NCBI RefSeq assembly: GCF_963576545.1
Contig: NC_083638.1
Span: 27,290,090-27,354,089, forward strand
Direction of reading: 5' to 3'
Length of the DNA stretch: 64,000 bases
Origin: Limanda limanda
Lineage: Eukaryota; Chordata; Actinopteri; Pleuronectiformes; Pleuronectidae
The notes under the pieces were generated by a model, which saw only the letters and a program-made list of their open reading frames with translations, made no database searches and was not told the DNA's origin. Positions 1 to 15,000 of the stretch are shown here, piece by piece. Both the position numbers and the translations under genes were made by a program. Each line of letters starts with the position of its first letter. Position 1 is the first letter of the stretch.

Positions 1-69
1 CCAACTTCATCCTCTCTATACGTGTTTATTTACTGACCATATTCGTGTTTTATCTCTTTTTTGTTGTAG

Positions 70-3000
70 AATGGCAGTGCAGGTTGGGCGGATGAGGCCG
101 ACAGCAGCAGAGGGAGAGGAGAGGCCTCCAGAGACTTTGCAAAGGTGAGCACTTGGAAAATGTGACCACTGAATGGCTTCAGTCATGAGACACCCAAAAA
201 AAGATAGCTTTCCACCAGTTATATAATAGAAACATTCATGTTTATGAAAGTTGACGTAGTGGAAATTATAAACAAATGAACCTTTGAAACAATCTCAAAA
301 CATGGAGCTCTAAATATATCTCCATGAGACTGATGAATGTGTCGCCTCACCTCCTCTGTTAAGTTGCACTTCAGCACACCACAACGATAACAGCCAACGG
401 TCAGCTGGCCATTGACATGCTTGTACACCATGTTCTGTACATGTGTGAGAGGAAAGAACAATTTTTAACTTCAATGAACATTGCAGAGACAAAAAAACGC
501 AATAGACCACTGTTTTCAAGCAACTGCTAATATGATCAAACAATAAATATATGTCTGATGTACATTTTCCAATCAAATATTTGTCTTTACTTTTCACTTT
601 TGAGTTGTCGGCTAGTACTATACAGGGAAGGGTACTTGTGAAAAATTAAGATAAACTGCACACTCCACTGCATTGCGCTCCACTTGCGGGGACAGTGTAT
701 CATGTTGAATGGACTGAACGGTGCACCGTGGCAGTAATAAGTAATAGTCTATTTTCTCTTTCAGTTGTATGAGTTGGACAGTGACCCCAAAAGGAAGGAG
801 TTTTTGGATGATCTCTTCACCTTTATGCAGAAAAGAGGTAAGCAAGAAAGCCAAGAAATCCTATTAAGCAGCACTGCACTTCTCCATATCAAAGATTTGT
901 TTTCCTTATGTTCCGTCCAGCTGTTTAGCATAAACCTTATGTTGATTTTCTTTTGGGTTTATAGAGAGTTACCAAAAGATCCTCTAAATCTTAAGAGTTT
1001 TGTGGAAAATGTTTGTCAGTGATTTCCTGATGGAAACATCTGGGTTTGCTCTATGGTTTCAGACTGAACATCATTTAAGAAATTATATACATTTTCCAAA
1101 ATAAATACTTTTTTTCCCTTGTCTCTTGGAGCATGTAAGGTGTTTAAAATCATGCTGATGATCATTTGCAATATTAATTGCAGTGCAGGTATGTAACAGT
1201 TGCTAGAGATATATCAGTTGGAGTAAATTGATCACCCTCTGTGTGTGGAAAAAGCAAATACCACATGACTTCCATTTGTTAAGAGTCATTTCCTGTGTCA
1301 GCAAGAGTGGGGGGTTGTTATATTTTACAAGGCATCTGGGATTTCACTATAGATTGAATGGTTTAGGCCTGCAACACAACTGGTTTATATGGCAATACAA
1401 TCGTCCGAACCCATGAAAACTGAGCAGAGATGAAAGTACAACTTCCTTTGTGTCTTTGGTCTTTTAAATGTCTGTGATCGTACCATGGTTGTTGGCGCTG
1501 TGTCACTGATCAACTCAAAAACATGCTGTAACTCTCACTGCCTAAGAAATCCTTTACTAATTCCCCTCCCCAGAGTAAAGGCCTTAAGAGGTCAGCAGGT
1601 GAGATCTGCCTCCGCTGATCCTGTGGTTGTGCAGTATCAGAGCCAAGAGGATATGACAGTGGTCTAACTTATTTAGTTGGCCAACAGCTGTGAAGGCTCA
1701 GCTGACCGCGTGCTGCTTTGACACTGCCCACAAGACCCCTCTGACCAGGGCAGCTCAAGCACTTAGGCTTTATCAAACAAATCTGTTGCCAAGCAAGTTA
1801 CGTGGCTTGAGCAATACCTCCCACGATGAATCACAATGTTATTACAGTGCTGCATGCTTCCCATAATGCTTCGGTACAGCACTGTAAAAAAACAACCGAT
1901 AGAATTTAACCAATAAATCTAAGGTAAAAATGTGCACAGTTTTTTTGGGTAGATTTCATTTAATATTTTGAGTAAAAAGTACCTAAAGGCAACAGCTATG
2001 AAACACTAACAGAAATAAGTTAAGTTTACCTAAGGTTTCTCAATATAATACAAAAATAATTACCCATACAAATTTAGTCATATTTAATCTTGATTTTTTT
2101 CCTATTATTAAGAATTAATAAATATGACTCCCATTACTTATGTAAAGGGGAAGGGAGATTTACTCAAAAACTAGTTTTTAGACACAACAGCTGGTATTGA
2201 TCATGTCAACAACTTTTAATCAACAAAATCATCGACAAATAAAGAGGGTAAAGGCCAATTTATGCTTCAGCGTATTTTGTAAAACGGATAGATAAGACCG
2301 CCCTATCCGTCGTGAAACGCCTTCTCCGAGTGCTTCGGACAGCTTTTCGTACAGGTCTGATTTTTCTAACTTCTCCGTGTTGTGTCGGAGACCCGACGGA
2401 CAGCTCTTGGCTGTGATTGGTCCGCGAACGACATAATTTCCGTATGACGTCATTTCTGTTCGACGTCCGGACCTCTAACTTCCTGATTCACAATAAACAC
2501 ATACACAGCTATGATTCTACGATTAGAATGTGACGTGTGTGTTAAGCCAGCGGAGTTGTCCGGCTGACGGTGGCTCGTTCGAGCACTGACGGCATGTGTG
2601 CACGGTCACAGACGGTTGGAACGAGCTTTCAAAACGGCGCTAGCATGCTAGGCTAGCCACCATGCTAACTGCGGTGGTAACAGTGCATAACCCCGCCGTC
2701 ACGACTTTAATTCCACTTCTATCATGACACTGTTTCTACAATACCGTCAGTTTAGAAGCAAACACTGGGTAGTAGTTAGTGTCGGGAGTCCCTGCTGACT
2801 GTTTGTGGAAGCTGGGGGAAGCTAGCTGGGAGGGAGCTAGCTGGGAGGGGAGCTAGTGTGGCTACACGGAGCTTCAAGCTGTGGAATCAGCAACACAGTT
2901 CGGAAACAAGACCTGTGAACCACTGCGCTAAGAAGCGATAACATCAGCATCTTGACCTGTTGGGTGTCACTTTATTTAGTTCTGTTAGTTGCCATGGTTC

Positions 3001-6000
3001 AGTGTGTGGGAGGCAGGCTGACAGAGAAATATAAACACAAGTGGACTTCTTCTTCCGATAATTGGGGTAGGCTTCTCTGAGCTCGTCTTCCGTTGCGCCA
3101 CCTATGGGTTTGGCAGTGAATTTTATTCGACGTACGTAGTCGGACAAGTAAAAATCAAAAAGACTCTTCGTCTCCCGCTGAGCCCTCTCCGAGAAAAGGA
3201 CACGTAGTAGTATATAAGAGCCTTAAATGTGGATTTCGGGGCCCTGCCCCCTAACAGTCAACACAGTCCTCATGCCATTAACAGCTCAAATGTTCTATAG
3301 TTTCTGCAACAATTGGATCACAAAATATTTCAAACCATTTGAGGTATTTTAGATCGATCAAATAAAAATATCTATGTTATTCAAAAAACAAAATTCCAAA
3401 GATTGATGTGATCAATCGGTGCCAAAAAAAACAAAGATCAGTCACAGCAAGTTCCTGAAATGATATGGACTAAAAAGTATTTTTGAATGAAGAGGGAAAC
3501 ATCAGTCTGTGCCAGAACTTTAGTGCAAACAGTTCATTATATAGCTTTTGAGGTTTTGAAATACCTTGAGCAGCTTTGCTGTATAAAGCTGCAGAAAAAG
3601 TCTATGTAAACAAAAGTCCAAGTATTTTCTTTTCTTCTGAAAACCTACATACCTGGCAGCTGCAAACAGACATGTCCAACACCTACAGGTAGTCGATGGA
3701 CAGGATAGACTGGTAAAGATATGGCATTGTTTGACCTGGTAACAACAGATGTTGTGAGAACCAGTGAATAAGTCGATTTTAGTTCGAAGACCAAGGAGGA
3801 GAGGGCCTGAGGGGACGGGGAGAAAATAGAGAGGGTATTTACTGTAGTTATGCAATGTAGTATTTGTAGTATTTGAGTTTTTCATTTTTTACACATTATT
3901 GAACATGGTGTGTATCATTTTTTACATCAAATGTGAATGAGTAAATACAGAGAATAGTAATTTAGCTTCATGTGTTCTGGAAGGGAAAAGTGGGATTTAA
4001 ATCATTTTTGGTGCTGTAATCACAAAAGACATCCACGACAAAATTATGTATTGTTTACATTCGGTTTGCTTGACTCTTTGCGACACTATCAGCTTTGTGC
4101 AAGGCAGAAAATATATTCTGTTTAAATTCCACTCGTGTTGTCATGATACCAACATTTTAACTTTGATACATCTAACAGATCAGAAACACTAAGCCGACAT
4201 GGGACAATAATACTGGACATAGTAGACATGTTACTCCAAAACCACAAGACCTATGTAGCATACAATATACATATATTACGAAATCTTGAGTATTACAGTT
4301 TTATTACAATTGGGTCAAATGTTGCATTATGTATTAAATAGCTTCCCTGCATAATGTATATGTATTATTCTATAAATAGTTCCAAAAGTAAAACCATTAT
4401 TTTACCATCAATACATTGTGGGTACTTTCATTTGTCAATGTACGGAGGAGAGGGGAAGAAGAGACTAGAGGGAAATCATGGAACTGGCCGGAGTCTATTG
4501 CATGTGCTGCTCAGACAGGCTGCACAGAGCTTTACGCCGGTTAATACTCTGCTTCAAATAATCACAAATGATCTATTTTCACTATGATTAGGATTTTTTT
4601 TACGTAGCAATTGTTACTCTTGAGTAGTGAAGGTAGAAATAACCCATAATTATATATTTCACTTGATGACTAATAACCTAAAGTAAATTTTAAACGATGT
4701 GCATGGATTGTATTTACCGCCCTCCAAAATCCTTTTTTACAGTGTATGATGCGTGATGAAAGTTTGTGAGTATGTGCGTGAGTGTGATTCATACTTCATT
4801 ATGTTTTGTCACAGGCTATGATGAGTAATGATGGTGTAGGTGTGTGGCTCACTATGTTTTGTCACGTTATGATGGGTGATATGGTATGTACAGTATGTGA
4901 ATGTGTAGGTGAAGCATAGTTTGTTTTGTCAGAATGTGACGGTGATGATGGTGTGGGACATACATCTATTTGAAGGACTCTGTGTGCATGTGACGTGCAT
5001 GTGTGGATTCATGTTTGTATATATATGCTGTTCAACTGATATCCACGAGAGCAGCAGTATCATCAGATCGTCTAGTCCGGTCCCAGCACTAGCAGGTCTT
5101 GTTTGCTGGGTGATGAATTAAGCTTTGGCAGAGAGAGAGAGAGGGAGGGACAGGATCTGTCAGGGCCCTGTTAGCATCTCTGTCCAGTGGCAGACGCTGG
5201 GAGCAGTTGGCTGACCCTTTACTCACGCTGGCCAGACAGAGAAATCCATCAAGCTGACTAAAATGCCACCTGACAGGAGATAACTGGCTGATTACAGCGC
5301 AACTCCTCACTTTGTTTTCACTACAATTGCATTAACTCAAAACGGCAAAAAAATAAGTTGATTCTAAATTATTTTTTAAAAATCTGTGTTTTTTCATTGC
5401 GTCATTGTTGCATCTTGACCAAGAACACATGCAATTATTTACTTTACTGATTTTTTTTAAACTTAAAAATCTAAAAATGATGATTTAGTTTGTAAAACTG
5501 TCCCAACTTGAAGCAATGACAACAAATACAAAAAGCTGATTGACCTTTAGCTACAGTATTAGATTTTGATCATTAGAGCTGTCGTCATTTATGTTATTTT
5601 AACTTGTTTAGCTGAATTACATTTCCAGTGTGACTCACAGTAAGTGCAACTGGAAGCGACTTGCATAGATCAAGTTCCTGTATCATCATTAGAACCAGTG
5701 ACCAGTAGTGAGGGAGTGCAAGGGTCAGTGCTCAACAGCAGTTTAACAAATAGCATTGCATGCTCATCCATAATAGACAAGTTTGAGGCAACGGAAAAGC
5801 ATATGGTGAGAAATGCTAGTAGTTTTTATTTGAGTTGTTAGAATTTTTTTGGAGAAATTAAATGGTACCATAAAATAAAAAGACATTCTCCAAAGACATA
5901 CCTGGAAAAGGGGAAGAATAAACAACCACAGCCACTTCCTGCTTCCAAAAATGGAAGCAGAAAGTGACTGTGACATTATTCCTGACATTAGAGACCTGAT

Positions 6001-9000
6001 GCAACCATTGTAAAGATGGGTAGGATATAATTTCGCCCTACTGCAGATTTTTTTCACCCCTCCTCGAGACGAGAGGCACTTTGCTAACCTCTGTGCTCTC
6101 TCAAACTCTAGTCTTAATCACAGGGAACAAATTGCTTGGCAGGATTCCCTATTTGCTGTTTGAGTGCTTGAGTATGTGAGATGAAGAGCAAGCCTGGCTA
6201 ACTCTTCATGCTGGCACCCTCTAATTACTGCGTGTTTACCCCTCCCTCCGATTCACATCATAGATGTAAGGACAAAATTATTACCCTGTATTTAAATGAA
6301 GTAGCCTATAGGAAGCCTTTTTAATTTAGTGCGACTATTATGTGGGATTTCTGAGAAAGCTGAATTAAAGGTGGCGATATGGGAAGATATATTCATTAAG
6401 ATATATATGGGGAAAGTATTTGCTCATTTTGTGAAGTCGATTTTCAGATTAAGTGAAAACCAGTGGTGTCTGTGGACAGAGAGACAAATGGTGAAGTGCT
6501 TTTCCCACCTCGTCGTGGGGCCTCTAGGCCTTGAGAGGAAAGCAACAGCGGAAGGAAAACTTACAAGGGATTCCCATTTCCTGCCTGTGCTCTTCAAAAC
6601 AGGCACGTGTGTGTGTGTGCATGCTAATGTGTGTGTATGTGTGTGTGTGTGTGTTAATGGTTGAGGAATTTTAGCAGCTGCCCTAAATCCTTTCTGTGAG
6701 TAAAGGGGCCCATTGATGGGCTGTGCATTATAGAAATGGCAGAAGACACGCATACAGACCCTCTTTTCCATTCCCTCCTTGGCTCTTTTTTTGTTTGCTA
6801 CTCCCTTATCATATAAGATCATTGGATGCCCAGAATAATTTTCACCCTTAATTGTTGTGTGTTATTTTTCGAGGAGCTCAGCCTTATTCAACTGGATAAT
6901 CTCCTGCCTTTATTTGCAGATAAAAACATCAGCTAATGACCTGACATGTAAATGTAATGTAAATGCAACTGGCTGCTCGTGTTGGAGGAGTGCTGGTGGA
7001 GAATATAAGCCTTCATGAGTCACACCAACATTACTGTTCATCATATCCATTACAGGTTTTGCTGTTTCACCCCCACTGGGAGCACAAAGAAAAGCTTTGA
7101 CTCTGGCTCGACGCCATTAACCACCTCAAAGATTTCTATTAAGCAGATGGGTGATTGTTTGTTTTGGTTTGACACCCGGCCGCTTTCTCATTTGGGATGG
7201 GGGTTCGGGGCAGTAGGTGGGCTTGTGAAGAGGTGATCCAGGAGAGGGGGCCAAGTGAGGCTGCGGGAGCTACGGGTGTGCTATAAAGACAAAAAAAAGA
7301 GGAAGAAAATAAGAGTGATGCAGCCAACTGCCTGTCAGCGCTGTCCACTTGAGATGATTAATGGCCACAGGCTGTGATGGACAGAGGCAGACAGAGAGAG
7401 AGACTCCTGTTCAGTGAAATCACCAGTCAAAAAGGGAGGGAGGAACAGCGGGTAGAGACGAGGGTTTTAGCTCCTCGTGCCCTAGAGCCTCACACGTCAC
7501 AGACCGCACAGGCTAGATCCATCCCAGTGTGACACTCTTAACCGGTGGTGTAGATTCAGCTTAAGAGGGACCCCATGGTGTATCGCTGCTTAAGAGTTAT
7601 TTTAAGGGGGAAATCCTCATGTACTAGATTTAGCTCTGTTAATAGTAATAAAGGGGTAAGCTGGACTTGTCTCTGTCATTAAGTCGTGTGGTCTTGATGG
7701 AGCCTGGGAACGTGTGATTTGGAGAGAGACATAGGAGGGGAGATGGTAATGAGCATAATTAAGATGTTATTTTTCCTTATCTTTGCAGTCAGGGGAACTG
7801 CACTGTTTGTTCCTGTCAAGCTTAATTGAGGCAGCCAGTGATGTTTCCAGGGGCCGTATAGCAAATGGGAGTTGTAGGGCTTGGTTTGATCTACAGTCTT
7901 AGTTGTGAAAGTCAATCACTAAGTTTAATTTGGCCATGTGAAATTAATTTTCTTTTATTAAATCAAAGAAATATTCATTGCCAGGTTATATTTTTGGTTG
8001 TATTGTGGTGTGGGAAGAGTGGCCTCCCAGCAGGACATGAGAGGAAGTTCACTAACTGTAACCCCGAGACCAAGAGCTCTGTCCACACCAATTACACCAT
8101 GAATGGGCTCTGGGGGATCCATGTATGCATTATATTACTCCCCGGTCAGCGTCACACTGGCCCTCGTAACAGGCGGGCCCTCTGTACAAACACCACACCA
8201 CAATAGGAACATTCTCTGGCTCTTTGATACGGCCCCCTTTTTCTTTAGTTAACACCCCACAACTTCTGGAAAATGGCAGCAGCTGGTTGGTTTTACAACA
8301 AAAACACTGGCCATTGTGAGCAACATTTTAGATAGTGCTGTATAGCGGCTAAAATGATTTTCATTCTAGAGCAACCTTTTGACCTTCTGCTTTGTCTGAC
8401 AGTTGTTAAACAAATATAATACGTTTTATCAGTAATCGGCTCAATACAGATGCAAGTCTCAAGATGGGTGTAGTTGTCAAGAACCGAGAAGCATGTTTTA
8501 CATAGAATGCACCAATAAATTGTAGTTGGGAAATTGCATTTTGTCTCTGTCCTTTTGCTCCTCCTTTGCCCCCACCCCATTCTCCTTCCCCCTCTGTTTA
8601 TTGTGCTACAGTTACAACCACTGAAACTTGATAACACCATGGGGGATAGGGGCGGAGGCCCGTGCTGTGGCCTGTTTGGTGAGTCCAGGGGGAGGAGGGG
8701 CTGGATTAAGGGGCCTCCTGTCCAACACGGGATGATTAATGATCTCCAAATAAGTGGGGGCCAACCTTTTTGATAGGGCAGCGCCGACGGACGGCAGACA
8801 AGGGAGTGACAGTCGCGTGTCTCCATGTGTGAAAAGGGAGAAAAGAGCGTGAAGAATGAAGAGGGCAGACGTGGAAACCACAGGGGACAAGGGCAGACGG
8901 GGTGCCAGGGTGACTAAAAGGAAGTTAAGGGAGGCATTGGCCAGCCTATGTAGATACAAGGCCACGCTCTGTCATTTCCCTTTGAAAGCACCTTGTCAGT

Positions 9001-12000
9001 GGGCTGGAGCTGACCAAGCTCTCTAACCAAACAGAAAGATAATCAGGTAGAACTAGTAGCAAAGGGCCTTTACTCTCAGGAAAGGGTGGGAACCCAAATG
9101 ATACAGAGATTCCAACCACTGCTTTCTAATCATTGCCCCAAGTCAGACTGCGACTGTTCTTATTGGACACATCCTGCCCTGAATTTGTGATCAAAGATTT
9201 TATGGTCACTGTGTTGATTTTTTTAGGCCTGAGTTTATCTTTGCCTTTGGGAACTCCACCCGTCGTCTGGCAAATTACAGCGTTTAGGTAGCAAGCCCAT
9301 CGAAATGGTTATGCCCTTCTCTTCCTTCAAAACAAAAGGAAAAAGTATTTTCCCTGATGTTTTTTTGAGTGGGTGTGTTATAGAACAGATTCAAATCTTG
9401 AGACTGTTTTCTACTTTGTGTTTTTGTTGGTCTTTGTCTCTTTTCCTCTTTCTGTCTCTTCATCCCAACCCCCAATCCGCACAGCCTCCCTGTTATTTCC
9501 TCTGTCATTTAGCCCTGCTCTAGCCTAGGATTGCCACTGTGCTGTCTATCTATAATTACGACCATACTGTGCAGGGATTTGAGACTCTAAGCTGCAGAGC
9601 TGGGAGATTCTTAATCACCATCCTCATAAGTAACTGAGCAGGGACGACTACGACAAGTGTAGGCCTCATGCTTCTAGCGAGGTCATCGGTCAGGGTAAAA
9701 ATATCACTGGCTATCCAGTTCATCCATGCATCTTGTTCTGTCTTCGATAGTTAACATGTGCTCACACTGTGAAAAACAGACAGATCAGTTAGACAACTTT
9801 TTTGGAAATGTACATGTTTAAGAATAACACATCACTACAGAATGGATAAGGGACTAGAGAGGTAAAACACAAGCTGTTGCATACACATTGACATTTCACA
9901 CAAAAAGTGTAATATGGCTGAAACTCTTTTATGAAATAAAAAAAACTAATAATATGAACAATGCCATGATATAAAAATGTATTTAGGCAAAAAATTACAT
10001 CCAAAAATATTTTCATAATGGTAGGCTGCACAGGGCAATGGTGTTAAGACACTGAAATTTAAATTATGCAGTTTTATCAATGAAGTAATATTGTCGGTAG
10101 AAAATATTCAAAGCTAAGACTTGATATTGATTTATTAATTATAAAAGCAGTACTAGGCATATACATTTTTAAACTTGATGTAGGTGGGAAATAGGTAGGA
10201 TTTTATTATTCAAGAAATGGCACCTTGAGATACTATTTTATGAAAGTTTTTCCAATTTAAAATGAAATTAACTTACATTTTACATAATTTCTAAGTAATG
10301 TCTGTGTTGACCACTCACTTGTGTCTTTGTGGGGACTTTGTTAAGCTGTTCCCACATGCAAATCTCCTGTGATCTACAAATTTCCCAAACTTGTGCCACT
10401 CTGCATATCTGCCTGTCTTGCTTCTCCATCTGTGTCCTGTGTGTGCTCTTAAAACAATGTTTCCTGGCCCCCACATCCCTGTGATGGATGGTATGAAATG
10501 CATTACAGCCCCCAGAGGAGCCCTACACCAGTACAATAGCCCTGAGCTCACTTCCAGTGAAGGTCTGCAGCAATGTTGCATAAGCTACACAGTAAAAGAT
10601 ACGATTGCAAAGGGGCCTAACGGAAAATAAAATACTTGATTTGAGGGAAGAAATGGATGTGAAACACTCCGACACTGATGCCACCCTGCAAGTGCCATTT
10701 TAGTTTCTGTGTATCGTCTATCGTGTGACATTCTCCATTCCTTGGTGCCTTTTTCTGTCGGGTAAGGTTCTAATTTTTTTTAGATGTAGTAAATTAGTAC
10801 TCCTATATTTCAGTGACTGTTTTAATCTATATTTAATCTATTGTCTGTAATTTCCGAGTTAAAGCATATTGTGCTCTTGACCTAATTTTAAGTCACTCTG
10901 CATTAAGAGCATCAGCTAAATCCCTGAAAGGTAAATGTGTGACCCACTGTCATGGATTCCAAATGCCAAAAGTAATTAGCATTGATGGGAGTTAAAATTT
11001 CCCAAGATGAGTGCACAACCCCCCTCCAACAACCGCTTCCCCCATTTCGACAAATCCTTTTTTCTCCTCGGCTCATAGCAGCTGATGTCTACAGTATTGA
11101 TCGGTGGGCTGGGCTCCAAATGGGGCTCGTCAGCTGATGACTTTATCTGTCAGTCCGGGTGTCCATTGATTGAAGCAGTTAGCCGTGTTATAAGGCTTGC
11201 TCGAAGGAAAAGCGAGCCCTGTCAATGCTCCACCTGCCAGTGTAGACATCACTGTCACCCACTTACACGTTAAAAAAGCGATACCAGCAGTGAACTGACA
11301 CCAGTGTTGGATAGAGACCTTAGAAACATGGAGCAGATAGCGTAGTGTCTGATTTTTTTTCTTCTTCCATCTATGCATCATACAGCCTCTCTCTTCTTTA
11401 AATTATGTTTATGTTTTAAATTCTTTGTCGCTCAACCATTTGCTCTTTATATTCGTTTTAAAGGCAGAGCCTCCGGTCTCTCATTTGTTTTACCTGCAGT
11501 TTCTAGCTCCGAGTGGACAAAGTTCAGCCTGACCTCCGTAGCTTAATCACAGGAATCTGCTGTTGATGCCAAAGCCCCTCCCTCTATTATTCACACAACA
11601 TACCATTGTCAAGTTACTGTGACATACATTCTTGACATTTCTGTAAAGATCAGAGTTGCCTGTTTACAAGACTTGATCTTCCACTCAGATGTTATAATAG
11701 AGCAGAGGTCATCCACTTTATTTGACAATGCTGTATAGTTTTCAATTGTACTGCTCAAAGACATTCACATGATCATCTGTCAGAATAGGTTTTCTTATTT
11801 AGTGTTTGAATATCTGACACAACATTCCTAAAAATGTCACATTATAAGACTTTCTTAATTATGTTTACACACCAACCTGCTGTCGAGACCAGCACTTTTT
11901 TTTTGAAATACATGTTGTAACTGACTGTGTACGTTTGAGTGTGTTCACGTTCACTCTTGAGTAGTTCAAGTTGTGGATAGAAAACAGCTTTGATTGGCCT

Positions 12001-15000
12001 TTTCCTAACTGACTCATAATACAGGCCTGTGTCATCTGTGTTTATAACTGCAGCCAATGTCAACAAACATTTTATCTCACCCTCTTCGACAAACACACAC
12101 TGTTACTCATGCTTTCTACAGGTCCGTTACATTCTTCTGTGCAATAGGTTTTTTAAATATATTTCTACTACTCACCTGTTAGTTCTCGTAAAAAATTACA
12201 ATTAGACCTTACCCTGATTTATGATGCAGACTTGAATTTAATGGATATGGCTCTAAAAGGTTAGGCTGGGCCATATAAGTTGATGTAATACTTGTGCATT
12301 GGGCAAGCACATTGAGAAGGTAGAACAATTGTTGTTACAAAGTTATTAAGAGATTAATATTTTGTTGTAGCAGCAGCAATAAAAAAGGTTAACAGTAAGA
12401 AAGCCCCAGCAGAACTGTGAAGTGAGGATGGGAAAATGCTCATCCATTGAACACATGGCTCACTCTTTAACAGGCGTTAGTAGTTGCTGTAATGTAAATA
12501 AAGTGTATGACTGAGGGGCTGAAGACATGAAGTAATTGGAAGATTTAAATCAACCCCTCACAGTGAGTCAGTGCAGCGCAATAAAGATTTTATAATCTCA
12601 TTCATTTATCATAGAGTTAGTGTGCAGAATGCTGGTGTCACGATAACACTCAGAACAGGCCTCTGTCGAGTACATAGTGCCTCAGCCACCTGCAGATTTT
12701 CACAGATCAGCTAAATGTTTACAGTAGATAAACATTCACAGATACTGGTTGGTTACCTTCAAATATGGCTGCTGGGTGAAGTAACTTAACCACATGAAAT
12801 GAGAAATAGCCTGGAGCTAGAGACAGTCAAGTCAATGTTTGTTTCCTTTTTTACCAAACACAAAACTGGGCAGAAGGGAGGGTATTTCACCTGCATGGCA
12901 GACGTCTATCAGGTCTCCCTTCAACCATCAGATCAATCCCTTATTTTAATAATATCCAATATTTGTCTGTGAATTCCCATCACTAATTGCAGCATTTCAC
13001 TTGTGGTTTGCTTGCATTATTTCCTCTTTTCCCCACATGGCTTGTCTTACTGTGGAGGAAAACAGCTGTGTTCTGATGACTAATGAATTCATACAACTCT
13101 ATGCAAATAATATTGTTGTGTTTAAATTTTGTTATTTTCATGGGAAATCAAATTTTAAAAAATCATCATATTTCCCGTGTGGTGTACGTCTCTCAGATGT
13201 CTCCTCACGTCAACTCTGTCTTTCTGAGAAACGGAAAGAGAAGTGGCCCTGAATAACCAGTAGTGACACCAGCCAGCTCACCGTTCATCCACCTTTCCAC
13301 TCATCCATCGTTGTATATCAGCCCGTGTTGATTGGGGTCTGGTTAGTTGATCTGCCGGGTCTCTTGGGATCGAGGGGACTTGGGTTACAGTTGGAGAGGC
13401 CATCTCATTTTTCGCGCCGTCCAACCTTTTCAATCCCCCTCCCCCTCTATATCACCAGGTGACCCATCTTCATGACCCACGGAGAAGGAGTCATGTTTCT
13501 CTCTTCTTTTTTCGTTCTCTCTTGCATTCTGTGCACCCTTCTCGTTTATTTTCTGAAATGCTGTGACTGTCAGAAAGATGAGGGCTGAACCAAACAGTTA
13601 ACAGTTCTTTGAACGTCATATGTATGAGAGTTATTGTAAAATTGCACTTGATAAACATCCAATCATGTGGTTGAAGTGCTAAGAGTGTCATTATTTGTAG
13701 TTTGACAATCTCCACTGTGTGAGAACGGCTCCCGCTGAGATTTACAGCTTGTGGCTGTTGTTTGGAACCTGGCCAGTTTTTTTTCATGTTTTACACCACA
13801 GGCTGATGCAGTCGACAGTGCACAGAAGACAGCTCCTTAAATATACTGGCTACCTGCTCGCTATAATCATTTTCACTAAGCAGCTACTCTCTCTGTTTCC
13901 TGAGTTCTTTTTTTTAATGAGATGGGGGGAAGACCGAGAGAATGCGAGAAGAGAAGAGATTCTGGTGCTTAATAATTGTCCGAAAATGACAGGATCAATC
14001 TGAAACGTGTTTATGGCATTAATCAGACCTAGTTTTAGAATCTGGTGAAGGTGTTTCTTTTCTTTATCTCATAAATAAAGGGACACGTATGCATGTGAAA
14101 ACTGTACATGTGGCTTTACTAGACCCAGTGTTGTGAGAAAGGACTGCGTTTTTATTGCTTATCACATCTTGGTTAAGTATAGCCGAAGCCAAGTCATTAT
14201 TTCTTTGTCTTTGTGCCTTGACTATCTCCCTTTGTTTGTCTCTCTGCCTTCCTCGCCCTGTCAATTCACATTAATTGCACTTTATTGACATGACATGAAT
14301 GAAACCTATACAGCCAGCAGTATAGAGCACATCGATCCAACATATTATGGACTTTGTTAGATGACTGTTCCTGCCTTCCTATCTCTCTGTCTCTACCAGC
14401 TGTGGCTGGAGCTTCATGCTTGGAATAGCGATGTATCTATAGGGTAACGTTACAGCGTTACAACACTTGATATGAATTGGTCCATAAGGCGAGTGGTGGC
14501 TCTGCCTGGACTAAAGATAGCAAATTCCATACACTCAAGGATTTTTTACCTTTTATGTCCCTGACCATGCATCAAAAATAAAACAAACATGCCCCAGCGT
14601 ACAGCAGGGTCCTCGACAATACGTATGCTGCCCCGACGTTCAAACATATAAACCAAACAGCCAGGGGGCTGCCCGACATAAAGTAAACTTCCAGCATGTG
14701 GAGCCCAGACACTAGTCTCTCCTGTCAATGTTCTTCTGTCCCATGCTAATGAAGGGTTTGGGCTGTTCTATAGTGATTTTCTCTAAAAACTAATTCTATA
14801 TGTGTCTTGTGTATTTTATGTTATTTGTGTATATAAAAAACACAATAAAAAAAGCAATATATTAGTGGTGCAGTTAATGCAGTCAAAATGTCATCTTCTT
14901 GACACTCGTTAATGCAGGAGGCTTTGTTGACAGTGAAGAATTGATATACTTCTTTAGGATCAGAGTTTCTTACAAACAGTTATTCCAATGAGCGACAGGA

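Noticed and set aside
3520..3885. 121-codon - strand frame in the arid3b intron
   Set aside because: No motif, no splice-like borders and ordinary AT-rich intron composition.
8293..8826. 177-codon open frame on the - strand in the large arid3b intron
   Set aside because: Pro/Cys-rich sequence without family features, splice context or Kozak support. Best explained as a stop-poor GC-rich stretch.
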